A DNA stretch of 57,599 bases from Kangiellaceae bacterium (GTDB lineage: Bacteria > Pseudomonadota > Gammaproteobacteria > Enterobacterales > Kangiellaceae). The notes under the pieces are model-generated. The model had not been told where the DNA came from and made no database searches. It saw only the letters and a program-made list of their open reading frames with translations. Each line of letters starts with the position of its first letter. Position 1 is the first letter of the stretch. Made by a program: the position numbers and the translations under genes. This document shows positions 26,494-36,044 of this stretch, piece after piece. Where the stretch lies: NCBI GenBank assembly GCA_019090895.1, contig JAHRVB010000177.1, positions 1-57,599 on the forward strand, given 5' to 3'.

Positions 26494-26616
26494 TTCTAAG
26501 TTACTAATTTTAAAAGAGTTTTATGGTGGCAGTGAATATGAAAACATGGTATAAATGGCTCATTAAAATCCGCTATACTCTAATTGACAGATGATAGTCT
26601 TACCGGAGGTATGACA

Positions 26617-27087
26617 ATGAAAGGCTCAAAAAGCGTTCTCGCTTCATTAAACAAGGTGCTCACCTTTGAGCTGTCTTCGATCAACCAGTATTTCTTGCAT
26701 GCTCGTATGTTTGAAAATTGGGGGTTAGAAGAGCTAAACGAGAAGGAATACAAAAAATCCATTAAAGACATGAAGCAATCCGACAAACTGATCCAAAGAA
26801 TATTGTTTCTAGAAGGCCTTCCCAACCTACAAAATCTGGAAAAATTGTTAATTGGAGAAGATACTGCCGAAATGTTGCAGTGTGATATGGAGTTCGAACT
26901 GAATCAGATAGCTCTCTTAAGAGAAGCAATTGCTCTTTGCGAGAACGAAGAGGATTATATCAGCCGCGAAATTCTTGAAGAAATTTTAGAAGATGAAGAA
27001 GAACACGTTGATTGGATAGAATCTCAACAATTCTTAATAAACAATACTGGTATAGAAAATTATCAACAGTCGATGATGGAGGATTAA
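26617..27087 (+). CDS. Bacterioferritin subunit, haem-binding type with altered ferroxidase site
   Basis: The ATG at 26617 has GGAGG seven bases upstream and gives 156 residues beginning MKGSKSVLASLNK, the usual bacterioferritin start. Of the ferroxidase residues, Glu18, Glu94, Glu127 and His130 are kept, but position 51 is Asp and position 54 is Gln in place of Glu and His. The haem ligand Met52 is present. The subunit should bind haem at dimer interfaces but oxidise iron poorly. The partner subunit follows after three bases and shows the opposite pattern, so the two probably co-assemble. Confidence 0.9.
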   Translation: MKGSKSVLASLNKVLTFELSSINQYFLHARMFENWGLEELNEKEYKKSIKDMKQSDKLIQRILFLEGLPNLQNLEKLLIGEDTAEMLQCDMEFELNQIALLREAIALCENEEDYISREILEEILEDEEEHVDWIESQQFLINNTGIENYQQSMMED

Positions 27088-27090
27088 GAG

Positions 27091-27573
27091 ATGCAAGGTA
27101 ACAAGAAAATAATCGATTTATTAAACAAGCAACTGACACTTGAATTAACGTCCATGGATCAATATTTAGCCCATGCAAAAATGTATGAAGACTGGGGTAT
27201 TAACAAACTGCACGAAAAACTAATTCATGAACTAGAAGAAGAACAAGATCACGCTAAACGACTAGCTGAACGAATTTTATTTTTAGAAGGTGATGCCGAC
27301 ACCGCTTCTCGCGAACCTATCAAAGTAGGAAAAGATGTCAAGGAAATGCTTGAAAATGATCTAGAAGCAGAAATGACGGTCGCTTCAAGTTTACGAATGA
27401 TCATCGGTGTTTGCGAACAAGAACAAGATTATGTAACCCGAGAAATACTGGAAAAGTTATTAGATGATACCGAGATGGATCATATTTATTGGATTGAACA
27501 ACATTTAGGATTAATCAAAAGAATAGGAATCCAAAATTATATTCAATCTCAAATGGATGGTTCTCCAGCCTAA
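27091..27573 (+). CDS. Bacterioferritin subunit, ferroxidase type lacking the haem methionine
   Basis: The 160-residue four-helix protein keeps all the di-iron ligands: Glu18, Glu51, His54, Glu94, and Glu128 and His131 (shifted by one). Position 52 is Gln, not the haem-binding Met. It should therefore oxidise and store iron but cannot bind haem by itself. It begins three bases after its partner, with AAGAG upstream, and ends before a terminator. Paired specialised subunits of this sort are known in Neisseria and Pseudomonas. Confidence 0.9.
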   Translation: MQGNKKIIDLLNKQLTLELTSMDQYLAHAKMYEDWGINKLHEKLIHELEEEQDHAKRLAERILFLEGDADTASREPIKVGKDVKEMLENDLEAEMTVASSLRMIIGVCEQEQDYVTREILEKLLDDTEMDHIYWIEQHLGLIKRIGIQNYIQSQMDGSPA

Positions 27574-27611
27574 TATTTGGTATTTTATATTAAAATAAAT
27601 TTGTTAATACC

Positions 27612-27648
27612 AGCACGACTTACTGTTTAGAGTGGGCCGTGCTTTTTT
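27612..27648 (+). terminator. Terminator after the bacterioferritin pair
   Basis: The arms AGCACG (27612 to 27617) and CGTGCT (27638 to 27643) are followed by six T, 40 to 75 bases after the second bfr stop codon. Confidence 0.65.
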
Positions 27649-27731
27649 ATAAGTAGAAACAAACGCCAATTCTATTCCTCCTTATTCCATACGAGTAATC
27701 ACCCACCGACGTGTAAATCATAAAAAGAGGT

Positions 27732-28901
27732 TTACACCTTACTTTTGTTTCTTCCTTTCACCAAAGCAGTAATCGGATAGAATAATTGTCCTAAATAACT
27801 CGTCGGCAATTTAACCGTTGTCCCATATTCAGCCGGCCAATGCTTTGTAGGCATATGATAGGTCCCGAATAATCGGTCAAATATCACCAGATGTGCCGAA
27901 TAATTGGTATCAATTGCTGGTTTCTCTGAGCTATGGTGCCAGTGATGAAATTGTGGCGTCACCAAGATATATTTCAACCAACCGAATTTTAACCGTGTAT
28001 TACAATGAATAAGCACCGCCTGCAAAGCTGCGAAAGCGACATATATATCAAGCGCCTCTTGCGCAGGCCCTAACAAATACAACGGGATCATTACCATCGC
28101 TCGTTCGGAAAAAACCTGAATAAAATGACCTCGTGATCCCGCTAACCAATCCATACTTTCTACTGAATGATGGACAGCATGAATGGGCCAAAGTGATTTC
28201 ACCTCATGAAAAAGTCTATGTTCCCAATAAAGAACAAAATCTGCTGCAATAATGATAAGTAACACCTGTAAAACTACAGGAATTGATTGCATAAACTGTT
28301 GGAAATCTGAACTTTCAGCCCATTGAAAATGACTTACATGATAATTGGCATATAATAGAATGGCCGAAATCGCCAAATGGTTAAAACAAAAATAGAAAAG
28401 GTCGAGTGCCCATTCCTTTCTCAAAATTACTTGATCTTTATACTTGGGTAGGAGCTTCTCCAAACTCATAAATACAAAAGCTGAAGCGAGAAAAGCGAGT
28501 ATCAGCCAATCGACTCCCAATGACAATTCCCTGGGTTCAACTTCGCCAATTGGGATCTCATAACCTCCAAGAGCAAAACCAATTAAAGTAATTGCAATTC
28601 CAGCAAAGCCCATTATTCTTTGTTTGCCGAGAACAAAAGTAAGCACACCAAAGAATAACGAAAAATGCATTGCATATTTTAATAGCATTTGTAGTTCCGA
28701 TGCATCGTAAACCTGACGAAGTTCTGTTGTGGTGAGAAGTGATGGGTATAAAAAAGCGAAGACAGCAAGTATGCTTAAAAAGGCTAATGCAAGCGAACAA
28801 TAACCGCTAATTCTTCCATCACCTATTTTGAACGCCTTGGCTGTATTTAATTCGACTTGTCGTTCTTTGTATCGATGCTTATTTTGTGGCTGACTGGACA
28901 T
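27732..28901 (-). CDS. Sterol desaturase/fatty-acid hydroxylase family membrane protein
   Basis: The 389-residue protein has about six membrane spans and the histidine clusters of the di-iron hydroxylase family: EHRLFHE, HAVHHS and, near the end, QFHHWHH. These enzymes hydroxylate or desaturate lipids within the membrane. Residues of about 30 to 140 form extra N-terminal spans beyond the core domain. It has no obvious pathway partner; the class II aldolase gene ends about 150 bases upstream. The lipid substrate is unknown. Confidence 0.87.
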   Translation of the reverse strand: MSSQPQNKHRYKERQVELNTAKAFKIGDGRISGYCSLALAFLSILAVFAFLYPSLLTTTELRQVYDASELQMLLKYAMHFSLFFGVLTFVLGKQRIMGFAGIAITLIGFALGGYEIPIGEVEPRELSLGVDWLILAFLASAFVFMSLEKLLPKYKDQVILRKEWALDLFYFCFNHLAISAILLYANYHVSHFQWAESSDFQQFMQSIPVVLQVLLIIIAADFVLYWEHRLFHEVKSLWPIHAVHHSVESMDWLAGSRGHFIQVFSERAMVMIPLYLLGPAQEALDIYVAFAALQAVLIHCNTRLKFGWLKYILVTPQFHHWHHSSEKPAIDTNYSAHLVIFDRLFGTYHMPTKHWPAEYGTTVKLPTSYLGQLFYPITALVKGRNKSKV

Positions 28902-29008
28902 TCAATTTCCCTCTTAACAACTAACATAATTTATCCAAATTATCTGAGGGTCGTAGGTTAACTGCTCGTTTATTTAAATACAATTGAAATGATAGTACTG
29001 TGAATAAG

Positions 29009-29025
29009 GTCTCATCAATTGAGAC
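29009..29025 (-). terminator. Weak hairpin at the end of the meta-cleavage operon
   Basis: A perfect six-base stem GTCTCA/TGAGAC with a five-base loop starts about 25 bases after the class II aldolase stop. No good T-run follows on the minus strand, so termination is uncertain. Confidence 0.35.
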
Positions 29026-29048
29026 GCGAAGTATTGTTTAACGATTGA

Positions 29049-29708
29049 CTATTCAATTCCCGCAGTCATATATTGCCACATTCTTTCGATAATCATTCCT
29101 TTTTCAGTCGCTCGCTGAGCAGAATTGACCTTATCGATTGTCGGACGACTAAAACCAGTTTTCAAATATTCTAACTCTACTCGAGCGGTATCTTCCGCAT
29201 ACCAAGTCCAAACCACTGCTTTTTCTATATCTTCTCCAGCAGTAATTAACCCATTTCCTTGCATTATAATTGCCTTTCCTGTTCCTAGCATATTAGCTAT
29301 TCCATTTGCCTGTTCAGGTGTTCGTATCAATTGTACATCCGGCCATAGTGGTATTTCTGGCCAAAAATAGGTTCCAAATCCATGCCTTGGCTTTGCAGTC
29401 ACTCCTAAAGCCGATAACGCCATAACGTTGGCCGGCATGGTTCGACAAATAGAATTCACATCAGGACGGTTCTTGTAAATCGCTTGATGGATTCTAACTT
29501 CTCCTAATACCCCTTCCGGTAATTCTCCATCAACCTTAACTTTAACGGGCTTGTCATTTTTAATCAGGCCCATCGGCTTGGCGGCACAAACGATGAATTC
29601 TTTATCGCTTAAACGAATACTGCAGTGCCCATAGGCGTGAACAAAACCGCCTTTCGCTAACGCTCTTGCCGCTAAATTTAATTTATTTTTTAAGTGTTCG
29701 CTAACCAT
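29049..29708 (-). CDS. Class II aldolase/adducin-fold protein, possible ring-cleavage-product decarboxylase
   Basis: The 219-residue product has the fold's conserved segments (GHCSIRLSD, GEVRIHQAIYKNRPDV, GNGLITAGEDIEKAV, TWYAEDTAR). The zinc histidines of sugar-phosphate aldolases are replaced: the H-T-H pair is R89-T-M91 and the third is Asn152, while Glu70 is kept. A classical aldolase role is therefore doubtful. It is the last gene of a complete meta-cleavage operon, five bases after the ring-cleavage dioxygenase. As I recall, a protein of this fold decarboxylates the product of protocatechuate 2,3-cleavage (PraH), and others act on dihydroxyphthalates. A decarboxylase is my best guess. 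Confidence 0.65.
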   Translation of the reverse strand: MVSEHLKNKLNLAARALAKGGFVHAYGHCSIRLSDKEFIVCAAKPMGLIKNDKPVKVKVDGELPEGVLGEVRIHQAIYKNRPDVNSICRTMPANVMALSALGVTAKPRHGFGTYFWPEIPLWPDVQLIRTPEQANGIANMLGTGKAIIMQGNGLITAGEDIEKAVVWTWYAEDTARVELEYLKTGFSRPTIDKVNSAQRATEKGMIIERMWQYMTAGIE

Positions 29709-29713
29709 CTATT

Positions 29714-30577
29714 TTATTCCTTGAACTCTTCAATATCGGGTTTAGCGCCGAAGACACAAAATGATTCGGCTTCCATTGGGTATTGCCGTGGCCGATGATT
29801 TTCATCGTCCTCAATAATGTGTCGGTCACTCGTCGAAAATTCATAAGTCATACCGTCAGGACCTTCAAAATACAAAAAATAACCTCCGGAAGTAATATGC
29901 CTTCCAGGTCCAAAAACTATTTTTATCCCATTAGACTGTAAAAAATAAACAGCCCTCATGAGATCATCAATCGTTTCAACTTGATGATTAATGTGCTGAA
30001 TTCCAGGCCCTTTTTGAGTCGGAAAGAGCGCTAATTGATGGTGAACATTTTTGACTCTTAATAACGGAGCCGGCCCAATCCAATCACTCACTTTGGCATT
30101 AAAATGAGACAACCAAAACTCTTGATCGCGCTCAGGATCACTCGAGTTTAATCCAATATGTCCAAAACCTTTAATACCGGTTGGTCGAACACCGTGATAA
30201 GGTCGGTTTGCTTCATAGGGACGTACAAACAACTCTATGCGGTTTCCAGATAGATCATCAAACCAACCAAAATCGTAAGTATATCGTTCTTCTGCTTGTT
30301 GCTTAGTTCCTTGGCCACAAGCAATTCCTGCTTGTTCGAGTTGTTGCAATGATCTCTCCAATGCTCGCCAGTCTTTTAACTCAAAACAAACAGACTGCTC
30401 AGATGTTTCGCCTTCGAAATAACAAACAGAGTGATGTCTCCAATCGGATCGTAAATAAACTAGTTTTTCTTTCCGGTTGACCGATTGTAATCCTACTATT
30501 TCAGTCGCAAATTTCTCAGCCTGGTCAAGATTTTTAGTCCCCAACCGAACACAATGGATATCTCGCAATTCAATCAT
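29714..30577 (-). CDS. Type I extradiol ring-cleavage dioxygenase (catechol or protocatechuate 2,3-type)
   Basis: The 287-residue protein has two vicinal-oxygen-chelate domains. The C-terminal one carries the iron ligands His140 (GHIGLN), His195 (GIQHINHQ) and Glu246 (MTYEFS), with second-shell His198 and His227. It would open an aromatic diol next to the hydroxyls to give a muconic semialdehyde. It is followed by a possible decarboxylase and preceded by the lower-pathway genes. Because the operon includes that extra enzyme, a carboxylated catechol such as protocatechuate is a candidate substrate. Catechol itself cannot be excluded. Confidence 0.85.
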   Translation of the reverse strand: MIELRDIHCVRLGTKNLDQAEKFATEIVGLQSVNRKEKLVYLRSDWRHHSVCYFEGETSEQSVCFELKDWRALERSLQQLEQAGIACGQGTKQQAEERYTYDFGWFDDLSGNRIELFVRPYEANRPYHGVRPTGIKGFGHIGLNSSDPERDQEFWLSHFNAKVSDWIGPAPLLRVKNVHHQLALFPTQKGPGIQHINHQVETIDDLMRAVYFLQSNGIKIVFGPGRHITSGGYFLYFEGPDGMTYEFSTSDRHIIEDDENHRPRQYPMEAESFCVFGAKPDIEEFKE

Positions 30578-30641
30578 ATCAATCTCTACAAATTACCAAC
30601 TGGAGTCTACAAGAACTGTATTTATAACATTTTAAAAAAAA

Positions 30642-31409
30642 TTATGCGTTCACAGAAAAATTAACTCGTCCTAAACTCTCTAGTTCAGCGCTCACACTAA
30701 TACCTTCAGTCAAAGCGACAGCGGCGGTCGCACCACCGGTTAAAATAACCTGTCCGGCTTCTAACCTCTCTCCAATTTCAGATAACATACGTGCTGCCGT
30801 CACTAAAGAACGGATAGGATTTCCCATGACCGCAGCCGTAGAACCAACTTCTACTGGTGTCCCATCGAAGCTTAAAATCATACCAAGGTTAGAAGGATCC
30901 TTCGGTTTTGGCTGCCATGGACCAAGTACAAAGCTGGATGAAGAGGAATTATCGGCTACCACATCGACTAAACTAAACTTAAAATCCTGATAACGACTGT
31001 CGATAATTTCGATCGCTGGCGCTACAGCTTCTACAGCATTATAAGCCTCTAGCATTCCAGATTTGCCATCTAACGGTTTGTTGAGCAAGAATGCCAACTC
31101 AGGCTCCACCCGTGGATGGACAAAATCTTTGAGGCTAATAGAACCGCCGTCCTCCACTAACATTGATGAAGTTAACTTTCCAAAGATAAGATCATCAACT
31201 CCCATCTGGATGGCTTTCGCTCGACTTGTAAAACCCATTTTTATTCCGAGTAATTTTTCACCTCGATTGATTCGTCGCTGTACACTTTCTTTTTGAATTG
31301 CATAGGCCTGATCTAATGAAAGATCCGTAACAGATGATAATTGTGGGATTGCAAACGCGTTGTGTGCAGCTGAATCTACTTTATCGGCCAAATCTTCTAG
31401 TGCTAACAT
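30642..31409 (-). CDS. dmpH: 4-Oxalocrotonate decarboxylase
   Basis: The 255-residue protein is of the hydratase/decarboxylase family. It has KMGFTSRAKAIQMGVDD, the metal-binding HPRVEPELAFLL and the decarboxylase-like APAIEIIDSRYQDFKFSL and VVADNSSSSSFVLG. It turns 2-oxo-3-hexenedioate into 2-hydroxypenta-2,4-dienoate and normally works in complex with the hydratase, encoded three genes upstream. The paralogue at 33374 has the hydratase-type sequence, which lets the two be told apart. AGGAA precedes the ATG. Confidence 0.88.
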   Translation of the reverse strand: MLALEDLADKVDSAAHNAFAIPQLSSVTDLSLDQAYAIQKESVQRRINRGEKLLGIKMGFTSRAKAIQMGVDDLIFGKLTSSMLVEDGGSISLKDFVHPRVEPELAFLLNKPLDGKSGMLEAYNAVEAVAPAIEIIDSRYQDFKFSLVDVVADNSSSSSFVLGPWQPKPKDPSNLGMILSFDGTPVEVGSTAAVMGNPIRSLVTAARMLSEIGERLEAGQVILTGGATAAVALTEGISVSAELESLGRVNFSVNA

Positions 31410-31427
31410 TTTTTTGTTCCTATCATA

Positions 31428-32447
31428 TTAAGAATTATCGCGTTCATTGCAAAGATCAAGAGCGACATCAATAATCATATCTTCTTGACCACCAACCATG
31501 CGTCGCTTTCCGAGTTCAATTAAAATACTTCGTGGGTCTAAACCGTATCTTTCAGCTGCGCTCTCAGCATGTCGGAGGAAACTAGAGTACACGCCAGCGT
31601 ATCCTAAAGAGAGAGTTTCTCTATCGACACGAACAGGCCTGTCTTGCAGGGGTCTAACTAGATCATCAGCAGCATCCATCAATTCGAATAATTTGCAATC
31701 ATGCTGATAACCGACTTGATTAGCAGCAGCAATAAATGCCTCTAATGGTGCATTACCCGCCCCTGCTCCCATTCCCGTCAAAGACGCATCGACACGAGTG
31801 GCTCCATTTTCAACGGCAACAAGACTATTCGCCACCCCTAAAGAAAAATTATGGTGAGCGTGAATACCGGTTTCAGTCTCAGGTTTAAGTATTTTATTAA
31901 AAGCGGCAAATCGTTCAGCAACATCGTTCATCATCAATGCACCGGCAGAATCCGTTACATAAACGCACTCGGCTCCATAGTCTTCCATTAGTTTTGCTTG
32001 ACGCGCTAATTTATCTGCGGGCAACATATGGGACATCATTAAAAATCCACAGACATCCATTCCAAGGTTTCTTGCATACTCAATATGTTGTTTCGAAATA
32101 TCCGCTTCCGAACAATGAGTGGCCACTCTCACGGACGTAGCCCCCGCTCGGTGAGCTTCTTTTAGATCTTCAACCGTTCCTATTCCGGGCAATAAAAGTG
32201 TCGCTACTTTCGCATGTTGTAAAACATCGGCGACTGCAGAAATCCATTCCAAATCCGTATGCGCACCAAATCCATAATTTAAACTTCCACCGGCTAAGCC
32301 ATCACCATGAGCGACTTCAATACTATCAACTTTTGCATCATCCAGAGCTTTGGCAATTGCGACAGCTTGTTCAATACTGTACTGATGTCTGATTGCGTGC
32401 ATTCCATCACGTAATGTCACATCTTGAATATATAGTTTCTTATTCAT
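31428..32447 (-). CDS. dmpG: 4-Hydroxy-2-oxovalerate aldolase
   Basis: The 339-residue TIM-barrel enzyme of the HMGL-like family has [12 protein letters not shown] at the N-terminus, IEVAHGDGL and the metal site GIHAHHN, then [12 protein letters not shown] and a C-terminal dimerisation part. It splits 4-hydroxy-2-oxovalerate into pyruvate and acetaldehyde, which is passed through a tunnel to the acylating dehydrogenase encoded three bases upstream. Length is typical for DmpG. Confidence 0.96.
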   Translation of the reverse strand: MNKKLYIQDVTLRDGMHAIRHQYSIEQAVAIAKALDDAKVDSIEVAHGDGLAGGSLNYGFGAHTDLEWISAVADVLQHAKVATLLLPGIGTVEDLKEAHRAGATSVRVATHCSEADISKQHIEYARNLGMDVCGFLMMSHMLPADKLARQAKLMEDYGAECVYVTDSAGALMMNDVAERFAAFNKILKPETETGIHAHHNFSLGVANSLVAVENGATRVDASLTGMGAGAGNAPLEAFIAAANQVGYQHDCKLFELMDAADDLVRPLQDRPVRVDRETLSLGYAGVYSSFLRHAESAAERYGLDPRSILIELGKRRMVGGQEDMIIDVALDLCNERDNS

Positions 32448-32450
32448 TTT

Positions 32451-33377
32451 CTATACCTCTAAACGTGTTTGGGCCACTCGCTCCGCAGTGGATAACGCTG
32501 CCGAAGTCATGATATCCAAATTACCTGCATATGATGGTAAGAAATGTGCCGCACCTTCCACCTCGAGAAAAACTGTCGATTTGAGGCCGGTAAATCGGCC
32601 TATTCCAGGAATTATTAATGGCTGTTTGTTATCGAAAATTTCAAACTGAACAGCTTGCTTGAGTCGATAACCTGGAACATATTGGTTAACTTGAGCGACC
32701 ATTTTAGTGACAGCTTCGGTCACAGCATTTTGATCACAATTTTCACTTAAGCACATGACAGTATCTCTCATGTTCATCGGCGGTTCTGCAGGATTTAAAA
32801 CAATAATTGCTTTACCTTTTTTAGCCCTACCAACGACTTCAAGTGCCTTTGAAGTCGTTTCGGTGAATTCATCGATATTCGCTCGAGTTCCTGGTCCAGC
32901 GGATTTAGATGAAATCGACGCTACAATTTCAGCATAGGTCACACTGGCTACCGATGAAATTGCGGCAACAATAGGTATCGTTGCTTGTCCGCCGCATGTC
33001 ACCATATTGATGTTAAGTTCATTTAAAAATTCATCCGCATTGACCACAGGAACGACATAAGGGCCTATGGCAGCAGGTGTTAGATCAATGAGCACTTTAT
33101 TGAAAGCTTGTAGTACCTTATTATGGTGTTGATGAGCAGCTGCCGACGTTGCATCAAACACAATTGCAATATCAGCAAAATGTTCCATAGCCAACAACCC
33201 ATCGATACCTTGTGATGTATTTGGGATCCCCAATCGTTCTGCGCGTGCCAGTCCTTCCGAATTAGGCTCAATTCCTACCAAAGCAACCATCTCGAGCGCG
33301 TTTGATTGACGAATGATTTTTATCATTAGGTCCGTACCAATATTTCCCGATCCTATAATCGCTACTTTGGTTTTCAT
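32451..33377 (-). CDS. dmpF: Acetaldehyde dehydrogenase (acylating)
   Basis: The 308-residue protein has an NAD-binding start [15 protein letters not shown] and the catalytic cysteine in [14 protein letters not shown]. It converts acetaldehyde to acetyl-CoA as the partner of DmpG. Its ATG overlaps the stop of the hydratase gene by four bases (ATGA), so translation is probably coupled. Order and spacing match known meta-pathway operons. Confidence 0.96.
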   Translation of the reverse strand: MKTKVAIIGSGNIGTDLMIKIIRQSNALEMVALVGIEPNSEGLARAERLGIPNTSQGIDGLLAMEHFADIAIVFDATSAAAHQHHNKVLQAFNKVLIDLTPAAIGPYVVPVVNADEFLNELNINMVTCGGQATIPIVAAISSVASVTYAEIVASISSKSAGPGTRANIDEFTETTSKALEVVGRAKKGKAIIVLNPAEPPMNMRDTVMCLSENCDQNAVTEAVTKMVAQVNQYVPGYRLKQAVQFEIFDNKQPLIIPGIGRFTGLKSTVFLEVEGAAHFLPSYAGNLDIMTSAALSTAERVAQTRLEV

Positions 33378-34174
33378 GAGACACCACCAAAATTAGCTCT
33401 CACCGCCCCAAGGCCTGAGATTCTGGCTTCGAATCGATCGTTTGGCTGAACGTTGACCATTGGTCCTAAAGCCCCTGTCAATAAAATATCTCCCGCTCTT
33501 AGCGGTTGCCCGAGCTCAACCATTTTTCGCGCCAGCCATAATGCCGCATTTAAAGGTGACCCCAAGCAGGCAACTCCCGCTCCTACGGAAACCTGTTCGC
33601 CTTTCGATTCCATAACCATGCCACACAACCGAAGATCTAATTCAGCCAACTTCTTGGGCGTAGTGCCTAACACGACCAAACCACATGATGCATTGTCGGC
33701 GATAGTATCGGTAATTTTAATATCCCAATCCTTAATTCGACTTCCCACTATTTCAATCGCCGGTAATACGTAATCGGTCGCGCTAATAAGATCAGCAATC
33801 GTCGGAAGCTGCATATTAAGATCACTTGCCAAGACCAATGCGACTTCCGCTTCAACCTTAGGTTGCATTACTCGATCATAAGGAATTTCTTCGCCGTCAC
33901 TGAGCACCATATCGGCAAATAAAGTCCCAAAATCCGGTTGATCGACACCTAACTGTTTTTGAACTGCTTTTGACGTTAATCCGATTTTCTTGCCTACGGC
34001 GACTCTGCCTTTCGATTTTTCTCGCGCTATATTAATCGTTTGAATTGCGTACGCGCTTTCCAAATCATTTTCCGCGAATTGTGAACGGATTGGCTCGCAC
34101 TCTTGCTTATTTTTTTCAGCAAATGCGATTTTGTCGGCTAACTTTTCTAATTTATCTTGAGATACTTTCATCAT
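33374..34174 (-). CDS. dmpE: 2-Oxopent-4-enoate hydratase
   Basis: The product is 266 residues from the ATG at 34174, which overlaps the upstream stop as ATGA; an in-frame ATG at 34186 is possible. It has [20 protein letters not shown], the metal-binding [11 protein letters not shown] and the hydratase-type [18 protein letters not shown]. It adds water to 2-hydroxypentadienoate to form 4-hydroxy-2-oxovalerate. It lies between the semialdehyde dehydrogenase and the acetaldehyde dehydrogenase genes. Confidence 0.93.
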   Translation of the reverse strand: MMKVSQDKLEKLADKIAFAEKNKQECEPIRSQFAENDLESAYAIQTINIAREKSKGRVAVGKKIGLTSKAVQKQLGVDQPDFGTLFADMVLSDGEEIPYDRVMQPKVEAEVALVLASDLNMQLPTIADLISATDYVLPAIEIVGSRIKDWDIKITDTIADNASCGLVVLGTTPKKLAELDLRLCGMVMESKGEQVSVGAGVACLGSPLNAALWLARKMVELGQPLRAGDILLTGALGPMVNVQPNDRFEARISGLGAVRANFGGVS

Positions 34175-35625
34175 AATTTCACACAAATATTTACCGGTTC
34201 AGAATAAAAATTAAGGGAATGAACGCCACCTTCTCTGCCGATCCCTGACATTTTTGTTCCACCAAATGGCGTACGCAAGTCTCTCAAGAACCAACAATTG
34301 ACCCAATTAGTACCAGACTCTAAAGCTTTAGCGACTCTGTGCCCACGGGCAAGGTTAGTAGTCCAAACAGATGAAGCAAGACCGTATTCACTCGCGTTGG
34401 CTAATTTGATAACTTCTTGTTCAGTATCAAACGGGGCGATATGGCAAACAGGACCGAATATTTCTTCTTTTACGCATTTTGCTTCCTCCGATAATCCAGT
34501 CCAAATCGTTGGTTCGACGTAAAATCCTTGGTCCCTCTCATCACTAAATTTCGGAACGCCACCACCGGTAATTACGTTCGCACCTTCTGATACGGCCAAT
34601 CGATAATAACTAAGCACTTTCTGCTGGTGAGCTTTTGAAACCAAAGGACCAAAATTAGTTCTTTCTTCATCGGGCCAACCTAACTCTAAACTCTCTGCTT
34701 TTTCTTTCAACGCGTGAACAAAATTGTCAAAAATAGAGCGCTCGACATAAACACGTTCAGTTGCTAAACATACCTGTCCAGTATTAGCGAAAATGGCGCG
34801 CCCTATTCCTTCGACAGCATCGTCAAAATTAGCGTCTTCAAAAACAATACCTGGGTTTTTCCCTCCTAATTCGAATGATAATGGTTTAACATTTTCAGAA
34901 GCTGCTCTCATTATTGCCTTACCGGTCGATGTTTCGCCTGTAAAGGTTATTGCTGATATATCTTTGTGTTTTGTTAAGAATTCGCCAGCAGAATCAGGCC
35001 CGAATCCATGCACCAAATTAAATACCCCCGCTGGCATTCCAACCTCGTCCATAACTTCAGCTAATAAGGTTGCGGTAGACGGCGTTTCTTCGGACGGTTT
35101 AACAACAACTGTATTTCCACACGCTAAGGCTGGTGCAACTTTCCAAGTCATCAATAATAGGGGCAAATTCCATGGTGAAATAACCCCTATAACTCCCAAG
35201 GGTTTTCTAAGTGAATAATTAATAGCACCCGAACCATCAGGAGTGTCCATCTCAAAACACTCAGTAGCAAACGAGCCAATGCTGTTAGCAAATACTCGGA
35301 AATTTGCTGCACCTCGAGGAATATCAATGTGAGAGGCTAAACTATGCGGCTTTCCAGTATCAGCCACTTCTGCTTGCAAAAAATCATCAAACCGTTCTTC
35401 TATTTTATCGGCGACTTTGCACAGAATTTCGCACCGCTGAGCAACTGACATTTGCCCCCACTCGCCTGCAAGAGCTTTGTTAGCAGCTGCCACGGCATCA
35501 TCAACGGTTGCTTGATCAGCTTCGCAGGCTACAGCGTGAGGCTTGCCATTTACTGGGTTACTGACATCAAATTTCCGCTCAGAATTCATGAACTTTCCAT
35601 CAATATAATTTCTTAGTTCTCGCAT
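34171..35625 (-). CDS. dmpC: 2-Hydroxymuconic semialdehyde dehydrogenase
   Basis: The 484-residue aldehyde dehydrogenase has [26 protein letters not shown], the general base in [15 protein letters not shown] and the catalytic cysteine in [15 protein letters not shown]. It oxidises the ring-cleavage semialdehyde to 4-oxalocrotonate. The ATG at 35625 is two bases after the tautomerase stop; a TTG two codons earlier is the longest form. The sequence is closest to the DmpC/XylG branch, and the operon supports the assignment. Confidence 0.92.
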   Translation of the reverse strand: MRELRNYIDGKFMNSERKFDVSNPVNGKPHAVACEADQATVDDAVAAANKALAGEWGQMSVAQRCEILCKVADKIEERFDDFLQAEVADTGKPHSLASHIDIPRGAANFRVFANSIGSFATECFEMDTPDGSGAINYSLRKPLGVIGVISPWNLPLLLMTWKVAPALACGNTVVVKPSEETPSTATLLAEVMDEVGMPAGVFNLVHGFGPDSAGEFLTKHKDISAITFTGETSTGKAIMRAASENVKPLSFELGGKNPGIVFEDANFDDAVEGIGRAIFANTGQVCLATERVYVERSIFDNFVHALKEKAESLELGWPDEERTNFGPLVSKAHQQKVLSYYRLAVSEGANVITGGGVPKFSDERDQGFYVEPTIWTGLSEEAKCVKEEIFGPVCHIAPFDTEQEVIKLANASEYGLASSVWTTNLARGHRVAKALESGTNWVNCWFLRDLRTPFGGTKMSGIGREGGVHSLNFYSEPVNICVKL

Positions 35626-35627
35626 TC

Positions 35628-35837
35628 TCAAATATTTCCATTTTTACTTTGATTAAGAATCGCTTTCGACACACCACCGACTCCCCAATGATCCGCGGAT
35701 ATTTCACTAATTAATATCCGAACAGATTGACGTGGAACACCTAATGTACTTTCAACGGCATTAGTAATGTTTTCGATAAGACGATTTTTAGCTTCTGCTG
35801 AACGTCCTTCAACCAGAGAGACAGTAATAATTGGCAT
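35628..35837 (-). CDS. dmpI: 4-Oxalocrotonate tautomerase
   Basis: The chosen ATG at 35837 gives 69 residues beginning MPIITVSLVEGRS. Removal of Met exposes the catalytic Pro1 that defines the family. The longer frame to 35939 would bury Pro1 and is rejected. It converts the enol to the keto form of oxalocrotonate between the dehydrogenase and the decarboxylase. It is the first gene of the eight-gene operon. Confidence 0.9.
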   Translation of the reverse strand: MPIITVSLVEGRSAEAKNRLIENITNAVESTLGVPRQSVRILISEISADHWGVGGVSKAILNQSKNGNI

Positions 35838-35889
35838 CGTCTCTTTTCTCCTATTTTTATTTGCAATATGCATTAAATGTAAAATTTCA

Positions 35890-35907
35890 TTCCACAATTG
35901 TGTGGAA
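35890..35907. promoter_or_regulatory. Inverted repeat TTCCACA-N4-TGTGGAA
   Basis: Perfect seven-base arms separated by four bases lie 53 bases upstream of dmpI, where an operator or an RNA polymerase contact would be expected. I found no second copy. Confidence 0.4.
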
Positions 35908-35920
35908 ATTTCGACAAAAT
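35907..35920. promoter_or_regulatory. TTTCGA motif, copy facing the meta-cleavage operon
   Basis: AATTTCGACAAAAT is repeated exactly in inverse orientation at 36031 to 36044. A 12 of 13 match to its TTTCGACAAAATT form occurs at 48092 to 48104 upstream of another TonB receptor. Confidence 0.45.
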
Positions 35921-36030
35921 TGATTTTATTCCTAACCAAACGATACTAAACTGTTACTTCACCGCCTTTTAATTTCGAAAATATAACAACATATCACCCT
36001 TAAAGCTAATAATAATTGCAATAATTGCCT

Positions 36031-36044
36031 ATTTTGTCGAAATT
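36031..36044. promoter_or_regulatory. TTTCGA motif, copy facing the TonB receptor
   Basis: ATTTTGTCGAAATT is the exact reverse complement of 35907 to 35920 and lies 117 bases upstream of the receptor's GTG start. Confidence 0.45.

Noticed and set aside
35628..35939. Longer reading of the tautomerase gene starting at 35939
   Set aside because: It would place 34 residues before the catalytic proline, which must be N-terminal after Met removal, and would run over the inverted repeat in the promoter.
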